From Bacillota bacterium (GTDB taxonomy: Bacteria > Bacillota > Clostridia > Christensenellales > Aristaeellaceae): a stretch of DNA of 64,000 nt. Positions 49,408 to 56,519 of this stretch are shown here, one piece after another. Every line of letters starts with the position of its first letter. Within the stretch, counting starts at the first letter, position 1. The DNA lies in the NCBI GenBank assembly GCA_023411395.1, contig JAEYOV010000033.1, positions 1 to 64,000 of the forward strand. Reading direction: 5' to 3'. The position numbers were made by a program, and so were the translations under genes. A model generated the notes under the pieces. It saw only the letters and a list, made by a program, of their open reading frames with translations, did not search any database and was not told the DNA's origin.

Positions 49408-50544
49408 ATGAGCAGAAGCAAAAAGAAAAAAGATCCTATCCGCACATTGATACGGGGAGTGATCTTCCTGGCGGTAGCCGCCGCCGTATGCGCCGGGATC
49501 TTCTATGGCCTGGATGCCTTTGAAAAGCGCGCCCTGGATCTGAAGATCAAGGATACGGAGGCCGTCAACCAAAAGCGTGCGCAGGAACATCAGGCCGCCC
49601 TGGCGGAATACCAAAGCGCCACGCAGAAAGGGCAGAACCTGGCCTGGCCCACCCCCAAGCAGGAGGGCTGGGACGTGGTTGATTTGAGCACCTTTGCTCT
49701 TGAAAACACGCAGCGCCGCACGGAGGACAGGGCAACGCTCCTGACCGGCGGCATGATGCTGGTCAACCAGTGGCACCCGCTGCCCGCGGATTTTTCCGAT
49801 GCGGGTGTTGTGGGCGTGGGACAAACCACCTCCTGGAAGGTAGGCGCTTCCAGCAACGACGTGAAGCTTTTCCCCCAGGCCATTGAAGCGCTGAAATGGA
49901 TGATTCAGGACGCCGAAACCGCCGGTTTGAAGCATTACTTCGTGTCGGAAGGATACCGCACCATGGCCCGGCAACAGGAGCTTTTCGATGCCGAAAAGGC
50001 ACGGCTGGAAGGCAAGTACAGCGGCGAAACGCTTATTGATCAGACGAAGAAGAAGGTAAACTACCCCGGCACCAGCGAATACCAGAGCGGATTGTCTTTT
50101 ACCATGGGCCTGTACAGCAAGGATGACCCCAGCGTGGTGAAGCTGGTTTTCCAGGAGTCCGACCAGGGCAAATGGCTCACCGAAAACTCCTGGAAATACG
50201 GGTTCATTTTCCGCTTCCCCTTACTGGATTTCCCCAACGCCGCCTGGACGGACAAGTCCCATAAGACAGGTGTCACCGTGAAGCTGAACATGTACCGCTG
50301 GGTGGGCACTCCCCATGCCACCGTCATGCGCCAAATGGATTTCTGCCTGGAAGAGTATGTAGAATACCTGATCCAGCATCCTCACCTGGCCGTGTATGAA
50401 AACGGCACGCTCCGGTATGAGATTTTCAGGAAGCCGGTGGGGGATGAAGCCACCGTGAATATCGAAGTGCCTCTGGCCGCCTCCTCGTACCTGGCTTCCC
50501 TGGACAACATGGGCGGCGTGGTCACGGCGTTCATTTACCAATAA
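49408..50544 (+). CDS. Membrane-anchored VanY-fold protein with lost zinc site (probable pseudoenzyme)
   Basis: 378 residues from ATG 49408. Basic start, one transmembrane helix (GVIFLAVAAAVCAGIFYGL), a helical linker, then a VanY-type D,D-carboxypeptidase domain: YFVSEGYRTMARQQELFDAE, GTSEYQSGLSFTMG, KWLTENSWKYGFIFRFP, and YRWVGTPHATVM with LEEYVEYL. In active VanY the motifs read S-x-H-x-x-G-x-A-x-D and E-x-W-H; here both His, the Asp and the Glu are replaced (Y, M, T, K). The fold is kept but zinc binding and peptide cleavage should be lost. It could bind muropeptides as a sensor. The convergent neighbour is an unorthodox response regulator. Confidence 0.82.
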   Translation: MSRSKKKKDPIRTLIRGVIFLAVAAAVCAGIFYGLDAFEKRALDLKIKDTEAVNQKRAQEHQAALAEYQSATQKGQNLAWPTPKQEGWDVVDLSTFALENTQRRTEDRATLLTGGMMLVNQWHPLPADFSDAGVVGVGQTTSWKVGASSNDVKLFPQAIEALKWMIQDAETAGLKHYFVSEGYRTMARQQELFDAEKARLEGKYSGETLIDQTKKKVNYPGTSEYQSGLSFTMGLYSKDDPSVVKLVFQESDQGKWLTENSWKYGFIFRFPLLDFPNAAWTDKSHKTGVTVKLNMYRWVGTPHATVMRQMDFCLEEYVEYLIQHPHLAVYENGTLRYEIFRKPVGDEATVNIEVPLAASSYLASLDNMGGVVTAFIYQ

Positions 50545-50561
50545 TCGCAGCGCACCAAAGC

Positions 50562-50588
50562 GGGCCGCCTGTCAACTACAGGCGGCCC
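50562..50588 (+). terminator. GC-rich hairpin after the VanY-like gene
   Basis: GGGCCGCCTGT / ACAGGCGGCCC, 11 perfect pairs with a five-base loop, no clear T-tract. Confidence 0.5.
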
Positions 50589-50642
50589 GTCAGTCTGTCA
50601 AAAAGTCAAACATGCTTCCGGGGCTGCAAGCGAAAACTGCAG

Positions 50643-50672
50643 TTCGAGAAAATGACAAGTCATTTTCTCGAA
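50643..50672. repeat. Perfect 30-bp palindrome between convergent genes
   Basis: TTCGAGAAAATGAC-AA-GTCATTTTCTCGAA, 14-bp arms without mismatch, five bases from the response-regulator stop. It may act as a two-way transcription end or a protein-binding dyad. Confidence 0.7.
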
Positions 50673-50676
50673 AGGC

Positions 50677-51321
50677 TCACGCCATCTTCAGCCGGTAGCC
50701 CAGCTTATACACCGTTTCAATGCGGTCGCCGCCCAGCTTCTTGCGCAGCCGCTGCACGTGCACGTCCACAGTGCGGGTTTCTCCAATGCCCTGATATCCC
50801 CAGGCGGTACGCAATAGCTGCTCCCTGGACAAAGCGGTCTCCGGGCTCTCCATCAGCGCTTGCAGAAGGGCAAACTCCTGTGCGGTAAGGCTCAGCGGTT
50901 CCCCGGCCAGCTTTACGGCCTTTTCCTCCAAGTCAATCTCCAGGCTGCCCAGTGTCAGCCGGTTTTCCGTCTCCTTCAATAGCTCCTCCGCCTTGAAAAG
51001 CAGCGTCTGATCATCAAAGGGCCTCATCAGCACCCGGCTGGGCCCGGCGTACAGCGCCTGAAGGTGATCCTTCGTGTCCGGTTCGCGGGTGATGAACAAC
51101 ACGGGGCATCTGCGGCGGGAAAGGCTTAAAAGAAAGGGATGGCTGTCCGTCCAGGGGAGGCGGGCGTTCATAACCACCATTCCATTGCCCAGCGCCTGCA
51201 GATATTCTCCCGCTTGTGCCGGGCTTTCCACTGCCCAGCATCCATGACCCGCCTGGGTCAATACTTGCGCCATCTGCCGTGCCAACTGCTTGTCGCTTTC
51301 GATGATGAGCACTTCAGCCAT
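50677..51321 (-). CDS. OmpR/PhoB-type response regulator without phosphoacceptor aspartate
   Basis: 214 residues from ATG 51321 with GAGGTGA upstream. The receiver has ESD at the start, but the phosphorylation site reads VVMNARLP, with Asn where Asp is normal, and the conserved Lys is Arg (LMRPFD). The C-terminal winged helix is intact: LSLTAQEFALLQALMESPET, RTVDVHVQRLRKKLG and a final YKLGYRLKM. Such atypical regulators work without phosphorylation. No histidine kinase is nearby. It is the last gene of the xpaC-telA-lemA-TPM series on the same strand (108-base gap) and may regulate it. Confidence 0.87.
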   Translation of the reverse strand: MAEVLIIESDKQLARQMAQVLTQAGHGCWAVESPAQAGEYLQALGNGMVVMNARLPWTDSHPFLLSLSRRRCPVLFITREPDTKDHLQALYAGPSRVLMRPFDDQTLLFKAEELLKETENRLTLGSLEIDLEEKAVKLAGEPLSLTAQEFALLQALMESPETALSREQLLRTAWGYQGIGETRTVDVHVQRLRKKLGGDRIETVYKLGYRLKMA

Positions 51322-51429
51322 GAATTTCACCTCGTGTATCCAACGTGCCAGGTATGGAAATTCATGCCGCAGGCCTCCAAAAAGTATGAACAAATTGTGA
51401 AGAATATCATACGGGCTTCATCTTCCTCT

Positions 51430-52245
51430 TTACCAGCGGTTCCGGTTCCTGAACAGCTCATTCAAGCCAAGGCCGGCAAAAATCCAGCCCAGCGGGCCGC
51501 AGCCGCAGCCCATGCACCCGGCGCGGTCACCAAGGCGCCGCCGGCGGGAGCCGAAGATCAGCGAGAACAGCAGGAACAGGACGAACAAGGAGCCAAGACT
51601 GAATCCGGACTCTTCCTGCCGCGTCTGCTGGCGGAAGTTGGTGGAAGAGGAGTCAAACTTAGGCCTGGGAGTGGGCGCGGGTGTGGGCGCGGGTGTGGCT
51701 TCCGGGCTTCCAAACAAATTGACGGTGGATAGATTGACACCATACTGCTTGCTCAACTGACTGGCCAGCGCGGGAATATACCGGGCAATAGCCTCGTCAT
51801 ACCGCTGCTGCATAAAACTGCTATGAAAGTTGGCAGCCAGTATTACCTGCTGGGTGTTTTCAGGCAGGCCCCGATTTATAAGGGTAGACCCGGCCACTGT
51901 ATAGTAGGAATCCTCCCCGGCGCAAAGCAGCAGCAGAAAATCCTCGTCCCTAAGATTCCAGAACCTGAACAGTTCCCTTGCGTAAGTGGGCATATCCGTG
52001 CCATCCAGGAACAGAACTGTGGCAACCCATAGGCCCACGCCCGTCTGATTCACGAGGGTATCGCGAAAGGTTTTTAAATCCTTGACGGTATTTGGGCTGA
52101 GGATGCCGGCGCCATCCGTGATAGGGTTAAGGTCTGATTTTTGCGGATACCGGGGCACCGAAGCCAGCGCACCCTGGGCAAGGGGCAACAGCATGGCCAA
52201 GATAAGCGCCAGGCCAAGGCAGCGGATCAAAAAGGTACGGGTCAT
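51430..52245 (-). CDS. TPM-domain (YgcG-type) membrane protein
   Basis: 271 residues from ATG 52245 with AAGGAG upstream. Signal peptide (FLIRCLGLALILAMLLPLAQGALA), then a TPM domain (ITDGAGILSPNTVKDLKTFR, VGLWVATVLFLDG, ARELFRFWNLRDEDFLLLLC). A PAPTPAPTP linker leads to a transmembrane helix (SLGSLFVLFLLFSLIFG) and a Gly/Cys/Arg-rich cytoplasmic tail (DRAGCMGCGCGPLG). TPM proteins often pair with LemA, encoded immediately upstream. Their role in envelope quality control is suspected rather than proven. Confidence 0.88.
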   Translation of the reverse strand: MTRTFLIRCLGLALILAMLLPLAQGALASVPRYPQKSDLNPITDGAGILSPNTVKDLKTFRDTLVNQTGVGLWVATVLFLDGTDMPTYARELFRFWNLRDEDFLLLLCAGEDSYYTVAGSTLINRGLPENTQQVILAANFHSSFMQQRYDEAIARYIPALASQLSKQYGVNLSTVNLFGSPEATPAPTPAPTPRPKFDSSSTNFRQQTRQEESGFSLGSLFVLFLLFSLIFGSRRRRLGDRAGCMGCGCGPLGWIFAGLGLNELFRNRNRW

Positions 52246-52316
52246 GAGCATTCTCCTTCTTTGAATGGCGGAAAAATCAGTCTTCATTCCTCTTAAGGAC
52301 CGCTTCTGTGTCACGG

Positions 52317-52868
52317 TCAGGGCGTGGTAAACAAGGGCGCATCCTCGATGCCCAGATAGCCCGCCACTATGCCGCTGAGGGAATTCCGCTTGCGCTGGTT
52401 ATAGTCCTCCGCCGCATTGTTGTAAGCTTGGGCTGCCCCGCTCTGATTATAAGACAGCAGAGATTGGCTTAAGGACATAAGATAGTTTTGATCCCGTACG
52501 CTTTCCTGGAAAGAGGACTTCGCCTGGAGTGCCTGGGTGAGCGCATCTACCGCTAGGCTCAGCGTTTGGTTGGCCCTGCATCTTTCCGGCAGGGCGATTC
52601 TCTCGTCCTTCAACACATCCCGTGCGGAGGCGACCGCCTGAAATTGCGAATCCTGCTTGCTAAGGTGCCGTTCGGCCACCTTCAAAAGGTTGCTGGCGTC
52701 GGCGGCGCGCAGTGCCAATGAGCTTTTCAGGCCGCTCTCCTGCTCATATAAGTTTGTATGGTTCTGGGCTTCAGCCTGCCAGCCCTTGCGGGCGCCCCAG
52801 GCCAGGCTTCCCAGCACCAGGGCCAGGGCTATCAGCAGGCAGAAGAATGTCCGCCCGGTGTGTTTCAT
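52317..52868 (-). CDS. LemA family membrane protein
   Basis: 183 residues. An N-terminal helix (FFCLLIALALVLGSLAWGA) is followed by a helical bundle. The LemA hallmark near the C-terminus is AQAYNNAAEDYNQRKRNSLS, matching the YN-x-A-x-x-x-YN pattern. The N-terminal half is diverged from standard LemA. LemA-TPM gene pairs are common; here they follow telA (18-base gap), which adds to the envelope-stress picture. Confidence 0.78.
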   Translation of the reverse strand: MKHTGRTFFCLLIALALVLGSLAWGARKGWQAEAQNHTNLYEQESGLKSSLALRAADASNLLKVAERHLSKQDSQFQAVASARDVLKDERIALPERCRANQTLSLAVDALTQALQAKSSFQESVRDQNYLMSLSQSLLSYNQSGAAQAYNNAAEDYNQRKRNSLSGIVAGYLGIEDAPLFTTP

Positions 52869-52886
52869 GTTCCTTCCTCCATACCG

Positions 52887-54059
52887 TTACCGCTTTAATT
52901 CCAGAAGCTTGCTCTTGAGCTCGCCTTCCATCTTGTGCAGGGTGGCTTCCGCCGCCAGCCGCTTTTGATGGCCTTCGGACTGGATGCGCACCACCTCGTT
53001 GATGGTATCGATGAGGGACTGGTTGGTCTGCACCAGCGTTTCGATATCGATGATGCCCCTCTCCGCCTCCTTGGCGGTTTCAATGGTGCCCATTTTCAGC
53101 GTCTCGGCGTTCTTCTTCAAAAGCTCGTTGGTCATGTTGGTCACCGCCGTTTGCGCCTTTAAGGCCGATTGGCTGTGGAACAGGCCCAGCGCCAATACCA
53201 TCTGGCTCTTCCACAAGGGCAGGGTATTGCTCAAGGTGCTTTGGATGCGCTCCACCAGCAAACTGTCGTTGTTTTGCAGAAGGCGGATTTGAGGGGCCAT
53301 CTGCAGCGCCACCTGGCGGGTAAGCTTCAGGTCGTGGAGCTTCTTTTCGAACCTGTCGCACATGGCGGACAGATCATTGGCCCGCTGCGCATCCATGGCG
53401 TCACCGGACTGGGCGGCTTTCTCCTGCAGTTCCTTGAGCTCCGTCTCCCTGACCGTGTGCAGCTTTTCGTCGCCGGCCAGGATGTACATGGTCAGTTCTT
53501 TGAAATACAGCGTATTCTGGTCATACAGGTGGTTGAACATGGCCACGTCCTTCAAAAGCTGCACCTGGTATTTTTCCAGGCTGCCCGCGATGGACTCCAC
53601 ATTGACGCCCACCTTTTCATAACGCGACTTCAGCATTTCAATCTGTCTGCCGGCGCTTTTGAAAAGTCTTTTCAAGCCCTTGGGGCTCTCGGCGTCCGTC
53701 TCGAACCCCTTCAGCTCCGCCACCAATCCCACCAGCATGTCGCCCACTTCGCCGGTTTCGCTGCTCTTCACGTATTCCAGCGCCTTGTCGGAAAAATCGG
53801 CGATCTTCTTCTGGGCGTCGGCACCGAACAGGAGCACATGATCGGGGTTCTCCAAATTCAGCCTGCCGATAAATTCATTGATGCTCTTTCTTTCTTCCGG
53901 GGTGAGCTGGCTGTCGTCCAGCCGGTTCACCACCACCTGGGTGGCCTTGGGAGCCAGCGCCTGGGTGGCAACAATCGTTTCTTCCAGCACTTCCTTGTCT
54001 TTCAGCGATACCTCGGGGGTCACGGTGAGGACGGGTACCGATTGCTGCTGGCTGTTCAT
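52887..54059 (-). CDS. TelA-like protein (toxic anion resistance family)
   Basis: 390 residues, AAGGAGG upstream. A long, almost fully helical cytoplasmic protein with many charged heptad-like stretches. TelA-typical segments include DKALEYVKSSETGEVGDMLV, FNHLYDQNTLYFKELTMYIL, and the C-terminal TLVQTNQSLIDTINEVVRIQ. First linked to tellurite resistance, the family is now seen as part of the response to envelope-active compounds, usually beside xpaC. The 12-base gap to xpaC confirms the pairing. Confidence 0.93.
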   Translation of the reverse strand: MNSQQQSVPVLTVTPEVSLKDKEVLEETIVATQALAPKATQVVVNRLDDSQLTPEERKSINEFIGRLNLENPDHVLLFGADAQKKIADFSDKALEYVKSSETGEVGDMLVGLVAELKGFETDAESPKGLKRLFKSAGRQIEMLKSRYEKVGVNVESIAGSLEKYQVQLLKDVAMFNHLYDQNTLYFKELTMYILAGDEKLHTVRETELKELQEKAAQSGDAMDAQRANDLSAMCDRFEKKLHDLKLTRQVALQMAPQIRLLQNNDSLLVERIQSTLSNTLPLWKSQMVLALGLFHSQSALKAQTAVTNMTNELLKKNAETLKMGTIETAKEAERGIIDIETLVQTNQSLIDTINEVVRIQSEGHQKRLAAEATLHKMEGELKSKLLELKR

Positions 54060-54071
54060 ATTGGCTCCTCC

Positions 54072-54812
54072 TTATTTTGATTGTTCTTCGTTCGTACCCG
54101 GGGCGGCCGGTGCTTTCCCCATGGGGCTGATTCCCGTATCCACAAGACCGTCGCGCTTGAGCATCTGCTCCAGCACCTCGATATCGGTAGTCACATCCAG
54201 CATATCGTCATGATAGAGTGTCTCCAACTGCTTTTCGCAGGCCGCCAGAACCACGCCCATGGCCCGGACAATGCGGCTGCGGGCCTCCTGGGCATTCTGG
54301 CCTGTGACTTCCCGCTGGTCCATTACACGGTAGCTCCTAAGCATCTTCAGGGTGGTGGGCAGGTAATAGTCCATGAACCGGCGGATTTGTGTAGCCTTCC
54401 CGGGGCGTTCCGCCACGGTTTTGAAAATCTGACCGCACAGCCGCTCCAGATCGTCCATCTGCCGGGACAGCGCCGGATCGGGAATCAACTCGTTTTCCTC
54501 CCGAATCTGCGCCATCATCTCACGGCCCTTGCGGATCACCTCGTCGGCGGCGGGGTCTCCCGTCTCCAAAAAGACTTCTTCCGCTTCCGGCTGTTCTTGC
54601 TGCTTGTTGGGGCTCAGATCCAGCCCGGAGGCCATGATGCCGATCACCCGGGCAAACAGCAGCGACACGGCGGTTGCCAGAATGTAGTCCCACACCCTGT
54701 ACAGCGGGAAGAGCCAGGCATACAATGCAAATACGATCCCAAATGTCAAAATGCCGGCCCCGGCGCCTTTCCTGTTTTTCTTCCCGCGGGGGGAAGGCTG
54801 CTTGTTTGCCAT
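54072..54812 (-). CDS. XpaC-like membrane protein
   Basis: 246 residues from ATG 54812 with GGAGG six bases upstream. A short basic start, two hydrophobic helices (GILTFGIVFALYAWLFPLY and YILATAVSLLFARVIGI), then a cytoplasmic helical domain with DDLERLCGQIFKTVAERPGK and FMDYYLPTTLKMLRSYRVMD, which is the XpaC/5-bromo-4-chloroindolyl-phosphate hydrolysis family core. First gene of the operon after the promoter at 54950, which carries three spaced direct repeats. Confidence 0.9.
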   Translation of the reverse strand: MANKQPSPRGKKNRKGAGAGILTFGIVFALYAWLFPLYRVWDYILATAVSLLFARVIGIMASGLDLSPNKQQEQPEAEEVFLETGDPAADEVIRKGREMMAQIREENELIPDPALSRQMDDLERLCGQIFKTVAERPGKATQIRRFMDYYLPTTLKMLRSYRVMDQREVTGQNAQEARSRIVRAMGVVLAACEKQLETLYHDDMLDVTTDIEVLEQMLKRDGLVDTGISPMGKAPAAPGTNEEQSK

Positions 54813-54949
54813 GATGATCCTCCATCCGGTAAAATTCACGGGTTTATCGTAAAGCAATTCTGCTTTTTCGTAAAGGCGCAGCCGCGCAAAGCAGCGTTTT
54901 CATGCATCAAAGCATGCGTCATAGCGCCAAGCCTTCAAAAGCAGTTATC

Positions 54950-54977
54950 ATTATAGCACGGCATACCGCCCAAGCAA
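54950..54977 (-). promoter_or_regulatory. Promoter of the xpaC-telA-lemA-TPM-regulator operon (TTGCTT-N16-TATAAT)
   Basis: Minus strand -35 TTGCTT at 54977-54972, 16-base spacer, perfect -10 TATAAT at 54955-54950; the leader to xpaC is about 130 bases. Confidence 0.75.
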
Positions 54978-54987
54978 AGAACAGGGC

Positions 54988-55015
54988 ATGAGAAAATCAT
55001 GAGAATTCCATGAGA
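54988..55015 (-). promoter_or_regulatory. Three 11-bp-spaced direct repeats upstream of the xpaC promoter
   Basis: ATGAGA occurs at 54988, 54999 and 55010 on the plus strand, exactly 11 bases apart (TCTCAT-N5-TCTCAT-N5-TCTCAT on the coding strand), ending 10 bases upstream of the -35. Direct repeats at 11-base period on one face of the helix are the usual binding pattern of OmpR/PhoB-type regulators; one such regulator is the last gene of this operon. Confidence 0.7.
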
Positions 55016-55133
55016 GACAAAGCTTTTTTGCGTTTCGCTTGCGATGAGCCCCGCCCGTCATCCCAATGATTTATTATAGACGCACGGGAAATTTCTGTCA
55101 AACGAAAAGGCCGCCGCACAAAAAATATGTACG

Positions 55134-55165
55134 AAAAAACCGCCGGGCCCATGAAAGCCCGGCGG
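55134..55165 (-). terminator. Terminator of the LCP gene
   Basis: CCGCCGGGC / GCCCGGCGG, nine perfect pairs with an eight-base loop, followed on the minus strand by six T. Confidence 0.88.
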
Positions 55166-55176
55166 CATAAATGTCT

Positions 55177-56367
55177 TTATTTATAGAAACTTTGCCCGTA
55201 TATAAACTCATGCAGCGCTTCAATATTTGTTTTCAGGTTGCTGCCGTTCATGTATACCAGGCTCGCCCCGTTGATATCCTTGTAACCGTATGTCTTGTCC
55301 ATGGGCAGCCGGTGCTGAGCCAAAAGGGGCTCTCCGGCGGCCACCTTATCCTTCATGTCGGACTGAAGCACGGTCATGCCCAGCTCAATCATTTCCCCGA
55401 CGCTGACATTGGTATCCACATAGGGCAGCACCGCAGATAAAAGATCCATCATCCTGTTCATGTCCATGTTGTGCATCACCTGATCCAGCAGAACCTCCAG
55501 CAGCTTGCGCTGGCGGGCGGTACGGGCGAAATCATTGTCGATGCCGCGGATGCGGGCAAAGGTCACGGCCTGCATGCCGTCCAGGTGATGCACACCGGCG
55601 ACACCCTTCACCTTGTCCCGCTTCACCTTGTCCAAAGGCTCCTTGCGCAGCTCGTAATTGATGCGGTTGGCCTCCGCCTTGGTCAGTTCTATATCCACCC
55701 CGCCAAGGCTGTCGATGATGGCAGCCAAACCGAAGAAGTTGATGGTCACAAACCGCTCCACGTTCATTTGAAAATTGCGGTTCACCGTACGCATGGCCAG
55801 CTTGGGACCGCCATCCGCTTGCCTTTCCTCCTTCGTATCCGAGCCGAACTTGTAGGCCACATTGATACGGTAGGCATTCTTGAAGCCGGGAACGGTAACG
55901 GCCGTATCCCTGGCAATGGAGGACAGCTTGATTTCGCCTGTCTCCCTATGGATGGACAGGATCATGACCACGTCGGAAAGGCCCGTGTCGGTGGTGTCCG
56001 TGCGGGAATCAACGCCCAGCAGCAATATGTTGACGTAGTCGTCCGGCAGGTCTTTGTTGGCTTCCAACTGGCTCAGATCGATGTTGGCGATGTCGCTTCC
56101 TTCAAGCTCCGAGAGCATTTGCGCATGCTCCGCGTCCAGCTCGTCCAGGGAGATGGCGGCCTCCGCGTCGACCCAGGTGACGGTGGTTTCCTCCGCTTCC
56201 CACTGCTCCCACTGGGCAAGGTCTTCCTCATCCAGCTCTTCCTTGATCTCATCGCCAAAGAAGGAGACTTCCGGATCGTCTTCGCCTAGCGCGGCGGGCA
56301 AAATGGTCAAAAGGAGCGCAAGCGCGCAAAAAAGGCTCGTCAGCCGCTTCATCCATGCAGATTTCAA
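55177..56367 (-). CDS. LytR-CpsA-Psr (LCP) family cell-wall ligase
   Basis: 396 residues from TTG 56367, chosen because GAGGAGG lies eight bases upstream. A signal-anchor (KRLTSLFCALALLLTILPAAL) is followed by a ~75-residue very acidic region, then a full LCP domain: ILLLGVDSRTDT, LSDVVMILSIHRETGEIKL, SIARDTAVTVPG, RINVAYKFG, and FARIRGIDNDFARTARQRKL with all expected arginines. It would transfer undecaprenyl-linked polymers onto peptidoglycan outside the membrane. The acidic spacer is unusual. It resembles the degenerate LCP at 1929 in its C-terminal ending but keeps the catalytic residues. Confidence 0.92.
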   Translation of the reverse strand: MKSAWMKRLTSLFCALALLLTILPAALGEDDPEVSFFGDEIKEELDEEDLAQWEQWEAEETTVTWVDAEAAISLDELDAEHAQMLSELEGSDIANIDLSQLEANKDLPDDYVNILLLGVDSRTDTTDTGLSDVVMILSIHRETGEIKLSSIARDTAVTVPGFKNAYRINVAYKFGSDTKEERQADGGPKLAMRTVNRNFQMNVERFVTINFFGLAAIIDSLGGVDIELTKAEANRINYELRKEPLDKVKRDKVKGVAGVHHLDGMQAVTFARIRGIDNDFARTARQRKLLEVLLDQVMHNMDMNRMMDLLSAVLPYVDTNVSVGEMIELGMTVLQSDMKDKVAAGEPLLAQHRLPMDKTYGYKDINGASLVYMNGSNLKTNIEALHEFIYGQSFYK

Positions 56368-56436
56368 GCAGTGTTCCTCCTCATAGATAGAGATGGATTT
56401 GTACCGGGCCAACAAGCCCCCAAGGCTTTCCCGCTC

Positions 56437-56465
56437 ATTATACCCGCCCAGGCGCCAAATTGCAA
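56437..56465 (-). promoter_or_regulatory. Promoter of the LCP gene (TTGCAA-N17-TATAAT)
   Basis: Minus strand -35 TTGCAA at 56465-56460, 17-base spacer, -10 TATAAT at 56442-56437. Confidence 0.78.
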
Positions 56466-56519
56466 TCCTGGCAAGCTATGACACAACACCCGTGATGGAA
56501 ACGATTGAGAACACCGGGT

